From Lachnospiraceae bacterium NK3A20 (GTDB lineage: Bacteria > Bacillota > Clostridia > Lachnospirales > Lachnospiraceae): 64,000 nucleotides of DNA. Below, in pieces: positions 7,886 to 18,627 of the stretch; the stretch's first letter is position 1; the number at the start of each line of letters is the position of its first letter. The notes beneath the pieces were generated by a model. It worked only from the letters and a program-made list of their open reading frames with translations. It was not told the DNA's origin and ran no database searches. Where the stretch lies: assembly GCA_900107575.1 (NCBI GenBank), contig FNQX01000017.1, positions 1-64,000 of the forward strand, in the 5' to 3' direction. The position numbers and the translations under genes were made by a program.

Positions 7886-9376
7886 CTGGCAAGACTATTC
7901 GACAACGTGCCGCGGCGGTTTTTCAATCCGCTTGCAGCCACTGCCAACGGAGGGAATCAGCAGCAGTTCTATGCGGAATGCATGCTGATGATTAATGTCC
8001 TCTTTGCCGACAGAATGCAGGTGGGGAGGGAGGATCTGAAGGACGGGATCGTAAACCTCTTGCTCGCGGACCATATCGAGTCGATCGATGAGATGGACAC
8101 GGATGCAGTGTCTTTCGGGAAGCCTGCTGTTTTCGCTGGAAGCGGGAGGGAGACGCTCGGAGAGTCCGGACAGTCGCCTGAGGAGCGGATGGCGAACCAT
8201 GTCATCAGCTATCTTGCCAATGAAGAGGTCGGCTGGATCGAGGAAGGCATTGATTCCAGGACCTACAGCCGAACCTACATGTTCACGGAACAGGGCATGC
8301 GCCTTGCCGATTACATTCAGCGCGCCTCTTCCATGCAGCTGGACGAGATGTCCAACTATCTCTACAACACATATCTGGTGCTCAGTGATTTCACAAGACA
8401 CAGGAAGGAATGGGAGAACAACAATCCCTACACCCTTGTCATTCTCAACATCTACACGAATATCAAATCCCTCGCTTCTTCCCTGAAAATGCTGCGCCGT
8501 TCCATCAAACGCATCGAGCAGAGGGTCACCGGCAGACTGACTTTTCAGGAGCTGATGGACAACCTGGGCGAATACATTGACGGCGATTTCATCGGCGAAT
8601 TCACGCGGCTCGTGGACAGTGAGAACGCATCGCTGTTCCGCGGCCCGATCACGGCGATGCTCCGGCAGATGATGGACTCGTCTAAGACCGAAGAGCTGTT
8701 CATCCGGGACTGCATGAAGGCGGAGAAGGAACAGCACCTCACCTGTGAGGCCGCGCGGATTCAGGTCTATGAGCAGGTTACTTTCATTGAAGACTTCCTC
8801 ACGGACGGATATCTGCACATCGTGCGCGACATTCGCAGTCAGATGGTGGAATACGTGATGACTGTCCGGCTGAAACTCAAGATGACGATGGACATCGCGG
8901 ACAACGCACAGGAGGTGCTCGGTCAGTTCATCCGGAAGCTCTTCGGGTTCTTCGCAAGGAATGACGCGCAGCTGGAGAGCTATTTCGCACCGATGGGCTA
9001 CACGATGTTCGTGGATCGGGACTACGGCATTATCATGCTGCGCGACAGACAGGAAGAGAAGGAATCGCCCGCCATCAACAAGAAGAATTTCACGATACGG
9101 GAGAGTGTGATTTACTGCGCACTCGCCTATATTTTCATGGAGCGCATGAGTGGCGGCCTGGACCGGTCCATCCTGATCCGGCCGGACGAACTCACCAAAA
9201 CTCTGGAACAGTTCGGAATCGGCGCCGGGTTCCGGACGGAATTCAATAAGACGCAGATTGAGGATGCGCTGAAGACGCTGCAGAGATTCTCGCTCGTTTC
9301 GATCAGGAGTTCCAGCAGAAGAGAGAAGAGACCGGCTATGCCCTCAGGGATCTTCGGCGGGAACTCGAGAAGCTGA
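7886..9376 (+). pseudogene. jetA: JetA-like Wadjet subunit (DUF5716), 3' end fused to jetC
   Basis: About 467 residues read like JetA of Wadjet (MksF/EptA-type, DUF5716): RRFFNPLAATANGGNQQQFY, VLSDFTRHRKEWENNNPYTL, IYTNIKSLASSLKMLRRSIK and a winged-helix end QIEDALKTLQRFSLV. Family-like sequence begins LARLFDNVPRRFFNPL, which would need a CTG start at 7886 after GGGGAG, or GTG at 7907. At about 9285-9300 the match ends and the next frame is jetC; the last residues to 9376 are jetC DNA in the wrong frame. JetA is the kleisin-like partner of the JetC motor, which is broken here. Confidence 0.7.
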
Positions 9377-11013
9377 ATGCGGAAATCCGCACCCTGCAGC
9401 AGAACAAAAAGGTCCTGCCGGAAGGCATGGAAGAGGAGCTTGCCATCCTGCAGAAGGAGGCGGAGCGCGCGGGAATCCATACGGAAATCCGATTTGTCTG
9501 TGATCTCGTGAACGAGATTGATCCGAAATGGCAGCAGGCGGCAGAGTCTTTCCTCGCTGGCAGGCGGTTCAACGTGATCGCGGATCCGGAGGCGATTCCG
9601 GGGCTGCTGCGCATCGTGGATGAGAAGAACCTCTATAGAATCTACCTCGTCCTGACCAACAAGATGGAAGACATCTCTGCGAAGCCACCGATGGGATCGC
9701 TCGCGGAGCGTTTCCAGATCGCGAACCTCTATGCGCGCAAATACATCAACTACGTCTGCGGGAATCTGCAGTGCGTAGAGACCAGGCAGGAGCTGAATGA
9801 CCACCCGAAGGGTGCGATCATGCCAAACGGTATGCTGGCGAGAGGCATCGTCGGCAACAAGCTCCGCCCCGTGCGGGACCTTGTATTCGGAGCAGATGCG
9901 ATTCTGCATCTTCTGGAGTCGAAGAAAAGAGAGCGGGATGAGAAACAGAGCAGGGCGGCAGAGCTCACCCGGGCGAGCGCAAAGTTCGCCAAACTCTCGG
10001 ATGCGGCGTATCGGGCCAGTTTTGCGCCGGAGAACTACGATACGACAGCGCCGAAGATGATCGTGCAGCTCCGCGCAGAAATTGAGGAGACGAAGCGGAA
10101 TATCAAGGCACTGGAGAACAACCCGTCCGCGAAGCGCCTCATGGATATGTATCTTGCGGCCACGCAGAAACGAGAGAAGACGCAGAAGGCCCTGACAGAC
10201 ATCCAGAGTGAGCTCAAATCCGATGCGCGTTCCGTAGAGGAATCCGAAGCGCGGCTTTTGGCAGGACGCCGGGAAGAGAAGATTCTTCAGGACGACTATG
10301 AGATGGCGGTAACGCTGCATCCCGAAGAGGAGAAGGCCGCGGACGAGCTCTATGAGAGGCAGAAGAACAACGCAGAGGGGAGCCTCTTGCGTGCCATCCA
10401 GGATGTCAACAAGAGGCTGAGCGACGCGAATACCAACATGGTAGGCGCGATGCTCCGCTATAACGCCAGCCATGCGGGGTACGTTGCGGACAGAAATGGT
10501 GCGAAACAATACATCGCCCGTCTCGATGAGCTGCGCACCAAAGATATCGAGGAGACGAAGAACCGGATCGAAGCGAAGGCGCAGACCATCTCCGATACCT
10601 TCATGCGCGATTTTGCGGAAGTTATCTATTCGAGAATACGCGGGATGCGGGATCAGAAGGATGCCATCAATGCCATGCTGAAAGAGCACCGGTTCGGCGA
10701 CAAGAACTATTCGCTGATCATGAAACCGCGCAGCAGTGCGGATATGAAAGCCTTCTTCACCATTGCCCAGAAGATTGACGAGCTCGGTTCTGCCGACAAC
10801 CTGGAGCTGTATCTGAACATGAACAGCAACTTCATGCAGGACGCGGGAATCGCGGACGCCTTCGAAGAATTCCGGGATACCGTACTGAACGCGGACGATG
10901 TGACGGAATACACAGACATCCTGACCTACATGCTGCACTACAATGTGAAACTCGAGCAGGAGATCATCAGCTGGCAGGAAGCGGGAACATTGGGGAACAT
11001 TAGCGAACATTAA
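9283..11013 (+). pseudogene. jetC: Internal fragment of JetC-like SMC ATPase (Wadjet)
   Basis: A continuous 576-codon frame with coiled coil (DQEFQQKREETGYALRDLRR), an SMC hinge (KWQQAAESFLAGRRFNVIAD), a second coiled coil (about 9900-10600) and LTYMLHYNVKLEQEII. There is no Walker A at the front and no LSGG signature or Walker B at the end: JetC is normally about 1100 residues. The 5' junction joins it directly to jetA, so jetB (DUF4194) and the jetC head are deleted. The 3' end runs into short repeats at 10983 and jetD is absent. An ATPase-dead fragment; a methionine at 9427 could start a product. Confidence 0.7.
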
Positions 11014-11045
11014 TCGAAATAATAATGTTGAAACAATGTTAATTG
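10983..11045. repeat. Direct and inverted GAACATT repeats at the jetC break point
   Basis: GGAACATT, GGAACATT and CGAACATT recur with a 10-base period at 10984-11012, and AATGTT occurs twice in inverted sense at 11024-11041. They overlap the last codons of the jetC fragment (TLGNISEH) exactly where homology to JetC stops. They look like remains of the repetitive N-x-S/T-E linker coding repeats of AlbA-type ATPases or of a deletion hot spot. Confidence 0.5.
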
Positions 11046-11058
11046 CCTTAATCGATGC

Positions 11059-11098
11059 AGCGATAATGCAACGATAAATTTATCGTTGCATTATCGCT
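11059..11098. repeat. 40-bp perfect palindrome upstream of the AlbA-type ATPase
   Basis: Two 20-base arms, AGCGATAATGCAACGATAAA and its exact reverse complement, abut with no spacer, followed by TTTTATTTT. The centre is between 11078 and 11079, 60 bases before the start codon at 11139. A further ACGATAAAA lies at 11110-11118. A loopless palindrome suits an operator or cruciform; as RNA it could form a hairpin with a few unpaired central bases and act as terminator of the upstream debris. Confidence 0.8.
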
Positions 11099-11138
11099 TT
11101 TATTTTGCTACGATAAAACAAAAAGACAGGTGAAATCA

Positions 11139-12395
11139 ATGAGAGAAAACCACTCACTTGAATTCAAACAGACGATAACGAATACCTTTCTGAAAACGGT
11201 CAGCGCTTTTGCCAATTTTGATGGAGGTATGATTCTGTTTGGCGTAGACGATGATGGTAATTCCGTGGGCATACCTGATCCGGACAGCGCCAGACTGGAT
11301 ATTGAGAACAGGATTAATGACAGTATCAGCCCTAAGCCTGATTACACATTAAGTGTCAACAGGCGTTCAAATGTTGTAAAACTCACAGTTTCAGAAGGAA
11401 AGAATAAGCCATATTTCTATAAGGGAAAGGCCTATCGCAGAAGTGATACCTCAACGGTTGAAGTGGATCATGTAGAGCTGAAACGATTGACACTGGAAGG
11501 GTCCAATCTCTACTACGAACAGCTTCCCTATGATTCGGATGACCTGAGTTTCCATTATTTCGAGTCTGCACTGATAGAGAAACTGCATATACAACACCTG
11601 AATGATGATATTCTCAGGACGTTCGGTTTCATCAATGAAGATAAAAAGTACACCAATGCTGCTGCACTATTCGCTGACAAGAACGATTTCTATGGCATTG
11701 ATATAGCAAGATTTGGTGATTCGATCAGCGAAATTCTGGATCGGGAAACAGTGGCCGGAGTGTCGGTACTGGAGCAGTATGACAGGGCAGTTTCTGTTTA
11801 CCGGCGCTATTATCAGTATGAGGTAATCAAGGGTGTAGAGAGGAAAACAGTTGAGCTGATTCCTGAGGAAGCTTTTCGAGAAGCTGTTGCAAATGCACTT
11901 GTCCACAGAGAATGGGATGTGAATTCGCATATTCGGATCTCTATGTTCTCAGATCGAATTGAGATCATATCACCGGGAGGGCTTCCGAAAGGCATTACCA
12001 GAGAAGAATATCTTGACGGCAGAATTTCCAATCTGCGCAATCCGATGGTCGGGAATGTATTCTTCAGGCTCCATTACATTGAGATGTTTGGCACGGGGAT
12101 CAAACGAATCAAAGACGCATACGCGGATGCTTACCTGCAACCGGATTTTGCAGTCACGGCTCATACGATAGGTGTTACTCTTCCCTGCACAGACAGGAAA
12201 CCGGCAGTGACGTCTGATGAGCAGATGCTCCTGGAGAGCTTAGACACAGGCATGCTGCTCTCCAGCAAAGAAATCGCGGAACGACTCGGATGGACTAAAG
12301 CTAAGACTGTTCGAGTCCTGAACCTTTTGTTACAGGAGAAGCTGATCGTCAAAAGCGGACAGGCGCGGGGTACAAAATATCGCAGAAGAACCTGA
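11139..12395 (+). CDS. AlbA_2/RecG-like ATP-binding transcriptional regulator
   Basis: A complete 418-residue protein. The N-terminal AlbA_2 (Schlafen-type) domain spans about 1-110 (HSLEFKQTITNTFLKTVSAF, FDGGMILFGVDDDG, GKAYRRSDTST). A HATPase_c_4-type region spans about 230-345 (FREAVANALVHREW, SMFSDRIEIISPGGLPKGI, MFGTGIKRIKDAY), and a winged helix ends the protein (ERLGWTKAKTVRVLNLLLQE). The start at 11139 follows AGGTGA. Proteins of this type are often annotated as RecG-like helicases but lack helicase motifs. They are abundant in accessory and defence regions. The intact homologue of the fragment at 6727-7458. Confidence 0.8.
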   Translation: MRENHSLEFKQTITNTFLKTVSAFANFDGGMILFGVDDDGNSVGIPDPDSARLDIENRINDSISPKPDYTLSVNRRSNVVKLTVSEGKNKPYFYKGKAYRRSDTSTVEVDHVELKRLTLEGSNLYYEQLPYDSDDLSFHYFESALIEKLHIQHLNDDILRTFGFINEDKKYTNAAALFADKNDFYGIDIARFGDSISEILDRETVAGVSVLEQYDRAVSVYRRYYQYEVIKGVERKTVELIPEEAFREAVANALVHREWDVNSHIRISMFSDRIEIISPGGLPKGITREEYLDGRISNLRNPMVGNVFFRLHYIEMFGTGIKRIKDAYADAYLQPDFAVTAHTIGVTLPCTDRKPAVTSDEQMLLESLDTGMLLSSKEIAERLGWTKAKTVRVLNLLLQEKLIVKSGQARGTKYRRRT

Positions 12396-12455
12396 AGCAT
12401 TTTGATCCGATATTGAGAAAACGAGGCAGTGGGGTGTGATAACTGAGGTAGTAAT

Positions 12456-12893
12456 TTGCGGGTAGAGATCAGAAAAGTGGATTCCTATGAGGAGGAGATA
12501 GCGCAGATCAGTGCGGTCTCTATCTCCGAGGACTTACAGAGCGCGATTGATATTCTGGAGAATCACAGCCGTGCCATCCCGGTGCAGCACGAGGGGGAGA
12601 CGCTCCTGTGTCCGATCAGCCGGATCTATTACATCGAGTCCGTAGACAAGAGGACGTATGTCTATACGAAGGATGGCTGCTATGTGACAAAATATCGGCT
12701 GTATGAACTGGACGATCTTCTGGGCCTTCATTTTTTTCGCGCGTCCAAGGCGATGATCGTGAACCTTCGCAAGATCAGATCCGTGAAGGCGGAGATTAAC
12801 GGGCGAATGGTGGCACAGCTCTTAAACGGCGAGAAGGTTATTATCGCGAGGAGCTGCGTGAAGGAACTCAAAAAGAGGCTGGGCATCGTATGA
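12456..12893 (+). CDS. LytTR-domain transcriptional regulator
   Basis: 145 residues with a C-terminal LytTR DNA-binding domain (about 45-145: YYIESVDKRTYVYTKDGCYV, FFRASKAMIVNLRKI, RSCVKELKKRLGI) and no receiver domain. The start is TTG at 12456 after TGAGGTAG. The next gene, a DUF3021 membrane protein, overlaps its stop by four bases. LytTR-DUF3021 pairs typically control an adjacent ABC-2 transporter, here 13592-15510. Signal input probably comes through the membrane partner. Confidence 0.85.
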   Translation: MRVEIRKVDSYEEEIAQISAVSISEDLQSAIDILENHSRAIPVQHEGETLLCPISRIYYIESVDKRTYVYTKDGCYVTKYRLYELDDLLGLHFFRASKAMIVNLRKIRSVKAEINGRMVAQLLNGEKVIIARSCVKELKKRLGIV

Positions 12894-13324
12894 ATAAAGT
12901 TAAGATGATCTTCACACAAACCATCATGATATCCTCAGTGATGCTCTTCGCTTTCGGTATCATGGCACTCAAAGAGAGAATATTCCATGGCACGCAAACG
13001 ATCGAGTGGCCATGGTATATGCCGCTGGCTGTTGTTTTCACAGGCTTTGTATGTGCGCTGCCAACGTTCCTTGTGACATCGCTTGACGGGATCTCGAGGC
13101 GGGAGTTGCGGCTGAGAATCCTCCTCCATTTCCTTCTGCTGGGAGGGATTGTGAGCCTGTGCGGATATCTTCTGGGCTGGTATGCGACGCCGAAAGGCTG
13201 GGCAGAGGTCCTCGTAATCTACGTACTCATCTATGCCTTCGTGTGGCTTGCGACGATATGGCTCGCAAAGTCGGATGAGAAGAAGATCAACCGGGCCATC
13301 CGGGATATTCAGGACAGGGAATAG
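12890..13324 (+). CDS. DUF3021 membrane protein
   Basis: 144 residues with four hydrophobic helices (about 10-25, 43-65, 79-99, 107-126), matching the DUF3021 family in size and layout (PWYMPLAVVFTGFVCALPTF, LRLRILLHFLLLGGIVSLCG). It starts inside the stop of the LytTR gene (ATGA), so the two are coupled. In this pairing it is thought to act as a membrane-bound modulator of the LytTR regulator; the signal is unknown. Confidence 0.8.
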   Translation: MNKVKMIFTQTIMISSVMLFAFGIMALKERIFHGTQTIEWPWYMPLAVVFTGFVCALPTFLVTSLDGISRRELRLRILLHFLLLGGIVSLCGYLLGWYATPKGWAEVLVIYVLIYAFVWLATIWLAKSDEKKINRAIRDIQDRE

Positions 13325-13454
13325 TGTAAAATCTTACGATTAAAGTGCAGCTTGGCTGCCTGCCATTGCAGGTTGGTCGGGCTGCTCTTTTTTTATCGCG
13401 CGGAAATGTTATGCTCTGACTGCCGGCAAGGGATGCCGGATAGGAGGCTAAAAG

Positions 13455-13587
13455 TTTGGGAGTGACGCTGATGCGTCCCTTCCGAACTGTCCTCGGTGCC
13501 GTAAACGGCTCCGAGGACCCGATTCGCGAGAAATCGCCTTCGCGAATTTCTCGCGCGGGTGCCGCGAAAATACGCGGCACGGGGTAT
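13455..13587 (+). repeat. Family A structured repeat, copy 1
   Basis: Contains the shared opening AGTGACGCTGATGCGTCCCT and three hairpins: CCTCGG/CCGAGG at 13491-13516, CGCGAGAAAT/AATTTCTCGCG at 13525-13555, and GTGCCGCG/CGCGGCAC at 13559-13580, then GGGGTAT. Copies recur at 22519, 38383 and 58557 in the same orientation. It ends five bases before the ABC ATPase start, so it would form that gene's leader if transcribed from upstream. Confidence 0.8.
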
Positions 13588-13591
13588 CAGA

Positions 13592-14509
13592 ATGAACGCG
13601 ATTACTGTAAACGGGCTGACGAAACGCTACCAGGCTCACACGGCGGTGGATCATATTTCTTTTAAGGTGCAGGAGGGGGAATTCTTCGCGTTTCTCGGGG
13701 AGAACGGCGCGGGCAAGTCCACGACGATCAATATGCTATGCACGATCCTTGCGAAAACAGCAGGCGGCGCCACGATCTTTGGTCACGAGCTGGGGGTGGA
13801 GGATGACGCGATCCGCGCCGACATCGGCATTGTATTCCAGAATTCCGTGCTGGATGACCAGCTCACAGTGCGGGAGAACCTTTTGACGCGGGGCGCCTGG
13901 TACGGATTCACGAAAAGGGAGACTATGGAGAGGCTTGCACCCTTCATGGACAGCTTCGGGCTGGAGGAGATCTGGAGACAGCCGTATGAGAAACTCTCCG
14001 GAGGGCAGCGAAGGCGCGTGGACATGATCCGGGCGCTGATCCATGAACCGAAACTATTATTTCTGGATGAGCCGACGACGGGACTGGATCCGATGTCACG
14101 CAAAATGGTCTGGGACTATATCAGTCGACTGCGCAGAGAGAGGAAGATGACGATATTCCTCACTACGCACTACATGGAAGAGACGAACGATGCCGACCGC
14201 GTCGTGATCCTGGATCGGGGACGGATTGCGGCAAATGATACGCCCGCAGGCCTGAAGAGCCGCTACACCACGACGAAGCTGATCTGGTACACCGGGCGGA
14301 GTGAAGAGAATGAGCGGATTCTGCAGCCGCTGCCGTACAGCTATGAGGCGGATCATTACGTAGTGAAGCTGGCAGCGCGGGGAAATGAAAGGTTTCCTGT
14401 GACGGATTTCCTTGCGGAGTACAGGGAACAGATCGTGGACTATGAGATCACCAAAGGCAGCATGGACGATGTGTTCCTTACACTGACCGGCAAAAGGATG
14501 GAGGGATGA
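13592..14509 (+). CDS. ABC-2 type transporter ATP-binding protein
   Basis: A 305-residue DrrA/CcmA-type ATPase with Walker A GENGAGKST, signature KLSGGQRRRVD, Walker B LLFLDEPTTGLDP and switch His in LTTHYMEE, plus a C-terminal regulatory extension. The start is the ATG at 13592 (MNAITVNGLTKRYQ); only a weak GGGG precedes it, and the family A repeat forms the leader. It works with the permease that overlaps its end, probably exporting a drug, lipid or peptide under LytTR control. Confidence 0.85.
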   Translation: MNAITVNGLTKRYQAHTAVDHISFKVQEGEFFAFLGENGAGKSTTINMLCTILAKTAGGATIFGHELGVEDDAIRADIGIVFQNSVLDDQLTVRENLLTRGAWYGFTKRETMERLAPFMDSFGLEEIWRQPYEKLSGGQRRRVDMIRALIHEPKLLFLDEPTTGLDPMSRKMVWDYISRLRRERKMTIFLTTHYMEETNDADRVVILDRGRIAANDTPAGLKSRYTTTKLIWYTGRSEENERILQPLPYSYEADHYVVKLAARGNERFPVTDFLAEYREQIVDYEITKGSMDDVFLTLTGKRMEG

Positions 14510-15510
14510 AGATGCGTGGATTTATCGGACTGACGAAGAGGAATCTCCTGGTGTTTTTCAAAGACAGATCGGCGGTATTCTTCTCCCTGCTGACGCCTGT
14601 CATCGTACTGGCGCTGTACCAGCTGTTCCTGAAGGGGACGTACACCGACTCGATGAATAACGTCATCCGGCAAACTCCGGGGCTTAGTGGCATGATCGCA
14701 GAGAGCGACGTTGATATGCTGGTGAACCTCGTGATGCTCACCGGTATCGTCGGCTCTGCATTGATCACGGTTTCGTTCAACTGTCTGAGAATGGTGGTCG
14801 AGGATCGGGAGGACAGAAAAGATTATGATATCCGGGCAACGCCCGTCAGGCGCTGGCAGATCGCGCTGTCTTATTTCGTCTCCGCGGCGCTCTCCTCCAT
14901 GCTGCTGACAGGGATGATACTGACCGCGGGGCTTCTGATCCTGCGGATGCAGGGAGAACTGTACATGGGAGCTGCTGATATCCTGAAGGCTTTCGGTATC
15001 ACCATTCTGGGGTCGGTCTCCGCGACGGCTCTTTTTATGATCGTTGTTCTCTTCTTCCGCTCATCTGCGGCGGGCAGCGCCTTTTCCGGCATATTGTCCG
15101 CAGCGGCCGGCTTCATGATCGGTGCCTATATCCCGATCTCAGACTTCTCATTCGCGGTGCAGACGGCCTGCAATCTCTTCCCTGTCAGCCAGGTGACAAT
15201 TCTGTTGAGGAACATTCTGATGCGTGGAATGCTGCAAAAGATCGACACGTCGCTCCATGGCGTCGACGGAGGAATGTTCACGGAGAGCTTCCGGAAGCTG
15301 TTCTCCTTCCGGGCGTATCTGTTCGGAACCTGGCTTGATATGAAACCGATGCTGGCGTATGTGACCGGTGCCGCCCTGGCATGTATTCTGATCCAGGCAG
15401 TGATTTATTCCCGGACTGGTACGGATCATCCGCAGTGGTCTTTGCGCTCCGCCTCCCTGCGACGAGCCGGAGAACGATGCTCTGAAGAGATAATAAACCG
15501 CGAACAGTGA
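14506..15510 (+). CDS. ABC-2 type transporter permease
   Basis: A 334-residue ABC-2 permease starting in the ATGAAGATG overlap with the ATPase (14506 or 14512). A first helix (FFSLLTPVIVLALYQLF), a large extracytoplasmic loop and five further helices in the second half follow the DrrB/YadH pattern. Transport direction should be export. The last 25 residues are charged and less conserved. Confidence 0.85.
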   Translation: MKMRGFIGLTKRNLLVFFKDRSAVFFSLLTPVIVLALYQLFLKGTYTDSMNNVIRQTPGLSGMIAESDVDMLVNLVMLTGIVGSALITVSFNCLRMVVEDREDRKDYDIRATPVRRWQIALSYFVSAALSSMLLTGMILTAGLLILRMQGELYMGAADILKAFGITILGSVSATALFMIVVLFFRSSAAGSAFSGILSAAAGFMIGAYIPISDFSFAVQTACNLFPVSQVTILLRNILMRGMLQKIDTSLHGVDGGMFTESFRKLFSFRAYLFGTWLDMKPMLAYVTGAALACILIQAVIYSRTGTDHPQWSLRSASLRRAGERCSEEIINREQ

Positions 15511-15607
15511 TAAACAGCTTGCGGAGATGTGATTTCATCCATACAATATTTTCAAAAAGGCGGGCGGGGGACGATCCGTCGGCGGAGTCCCGGAGTACAC
15601 AGCGGGA

Positions 15608-16135
15608 ATGCAGAGATCGCTGCGGCCGGAATGGACTGTTATGTGGATGAAAAACGGTATGGAAGAGAGCATATCATATATGGGCGACTACAATAAGGTG
15701 GACAGCATACTTTCGGTTTTTTACTCAGACTGCAAAGTCCGGGAAATGAAAAAATATATTCAGCATGGCAGGGTTTCCACCTATGAGCATTGCAGGAATG
15801 TAGCCAGGCTGAGCTATGACATCAACCGTCTTCTCTTCCTGCGGTCGGATTTAAATGTATTACTGACGGGGGCCATGCTGCATGATTTTTATCTTTACGA
15901 CTGGCATAGAGATGATAACGGTTCTCACAGGCTGCATGGTTTTACTCATGCGGAGACGGCCAGACGGAATGCGGAAAAATACTTTCACATAGACGATAAA
16001 ACATCTCAGGTCATCTACTGTCATATGTGGCCGTTAAACCTTAGAAGGATTCCAACATCAAGAGAGGCATGGATCGTATGTATTGCAGACAAATGTGTTT
16101 CCTTTCATGAAACTCTGTTCCAGAGGAAGAATTAG
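15608..16135 (+). CDS. HD-domain protein, phosphohydrolase-like
   Basis: A frame of up to 175 residues; the true start may be ATG at 15641 or 15647, none with a clear ribosome binding site. The HD pattern is visible: STYEHCRNVARLSYDI supplies the first His, LTGAMLHDFYLYDW the HD pair, and IVCIADKCVSF the final Asp. A second histidine cluster HGFTHAETARRN lies between. Small HD proteins of this type hydrolyse nucleotides or act in RNA metabolism; no substrate can be named. The CmpB-like gene begins two bases after its stop, so they are cotranscribed. Confidence 0.75.
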   Translation: MQRSLRPEWTVMWMKNGMEESISYMGDYNKVDSILSVFYSDCKVREMKKYIQHGRVSTYEHCRNVARLSYDINRLLFLRSDLNVLLTGAMLHDFYLYDWHRDDNGSHRLHGFTHAETARRNAEKYFHIDDKTSQVIYCHMWPLNLRRIPTSREAWIVCIADKCVSFHETLFQRKN

Positions 16136-16137
16136 GT

Positions 16138-16953
16138 ATGTGGATCAGTAAAATGGTATGCCTGTTTATGATCTACAGTTTCATGGGCTGGGCATATGAA
16201 ACCGCATACTGCACAATCAAAAACGGAAAATGGGAGAACAGAGGCTTCCTGTACGGTCCGGTATGCCCTATCTATGGAACAGGCGCACTGGCGGTTTCAC
16301 TGTTGATCCGCTTCACCGGTCAAAGTGAGGTGATATTGAATGGCTGGCAGTTATTCGCTCTGTGTGTCATCGGCAGTGCAGGGCTGGAATATGTTACATC
16401 CTGGACACTGGAAAGACTGTTTCATGCCGTATGGTGGGACTACAGCAGGCTGCCCTTCAATATTCAGGGCAGGATCAGTCTATTCACCAGTCTTGGATTC
16501 GGCTTCGGAGGACTTCTTGTCGTTGATAAGATTGCGCCTTTTACCGAAGACGCGGTACGGCATATCCCGCCTGCAGCGGTAGAATTGCTGGCGCTGCTTC
16601 TCGTATTTCTGTTTGCGGTGGATATCACGCTTACCGTTACGATATTGCTTCATTTTGATCAAATGGTCAGGAGTGTCGAAGAAAGCTTCAATCAGAATAT
16701 GGACCATCTGGTAGACAGCGCGATCAGCAAGGCAAACCACATGAAACAAAGTGTGATTGAAACCGGAAACTATACCATGGAACAAATATATTCTCTGAGT
16801 AAGTTCGCCAGACAGACCATAAGGAGAGTATATACTTTCCGGGACAAGGACAAGAAAAGAGAAAACAGGAAAAATCAGCTTTTAAAAGTGATTGACAAAA
16901 TCACACGCAGAAATGCATCGGAAAAAGACACAACGAAAAACAGCGGACAATAA
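16138..16953 (+). CDS. CmpB-type putative ABC transporter membrane protein
   Basis: 271 residues. The first 180 hold about five hydrophobic helices in the CmpB-type pattern (LFMIYSFMGWAYETAYCTI, ENRGFLYGPVCPIYGTGAL, VTSWTLERLFHAVWWDYS). The last 90 are charged and helical. The family is labelled putative ABC permease although no ATPase accompanies it; it is common in Lachnospiraceae. Start ATG at 16138 after GAGGAAGAATTAGGT. AT-richer than enolase next door. Confidence 0.8.
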   Translation: MWISKMVCLFMIYSFMGWAYETAYCTIKNGKWENRGFLYGPVCPIYGTGALAVSLLIRFTGQSEVILNGWQLFALCVIGSAGLEYVTSWTLERLFHAVWWDYSRLPFNIQGRISLFTSLGFGFGGLLVVDKIAPFTEDAVRHIPPAAVELLALLLVFLFAVDITLTVTILLHFDQMVRSVEESFNQNMDHLVDSAISKANHMKQSVIETGNYTMEQIYSLSKFARQTIRRVYTFRDKDKKRENRKNQLLKVIDKITRRNASEKDTTKNSGQ

Positions 16954-17011
16954 ATGGGGATTTTGGCCTGCCCTCAGGTCAGGAATCGTTTTTTTTCCGC
17001 GGAAATGATAA

Positions 17012-18566
<1,555 letters not shown>

Positions 18567-18627
18567 ATTCAGGTCTGCCGGCGATCTGACAGGGGACGGG
18601 ATTACCGACATGTCATATTGCAATATC

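Noticed and set aside
9127-11010. Long minus-strand frame of 627 codons opposite jetC
   Set aside because: It mirrors the coding frame of the opposite strand and has Arg/Leu/His-rich composition with no domain, as expected of GC-rich shadow frames.
16970-17003. Possible terminator before enolase (CCTG...CAGG followed by eight T)
   Set aside because: The stem has only four plus two base pairs with a mismatch and a 3-base loop, too weak to call.
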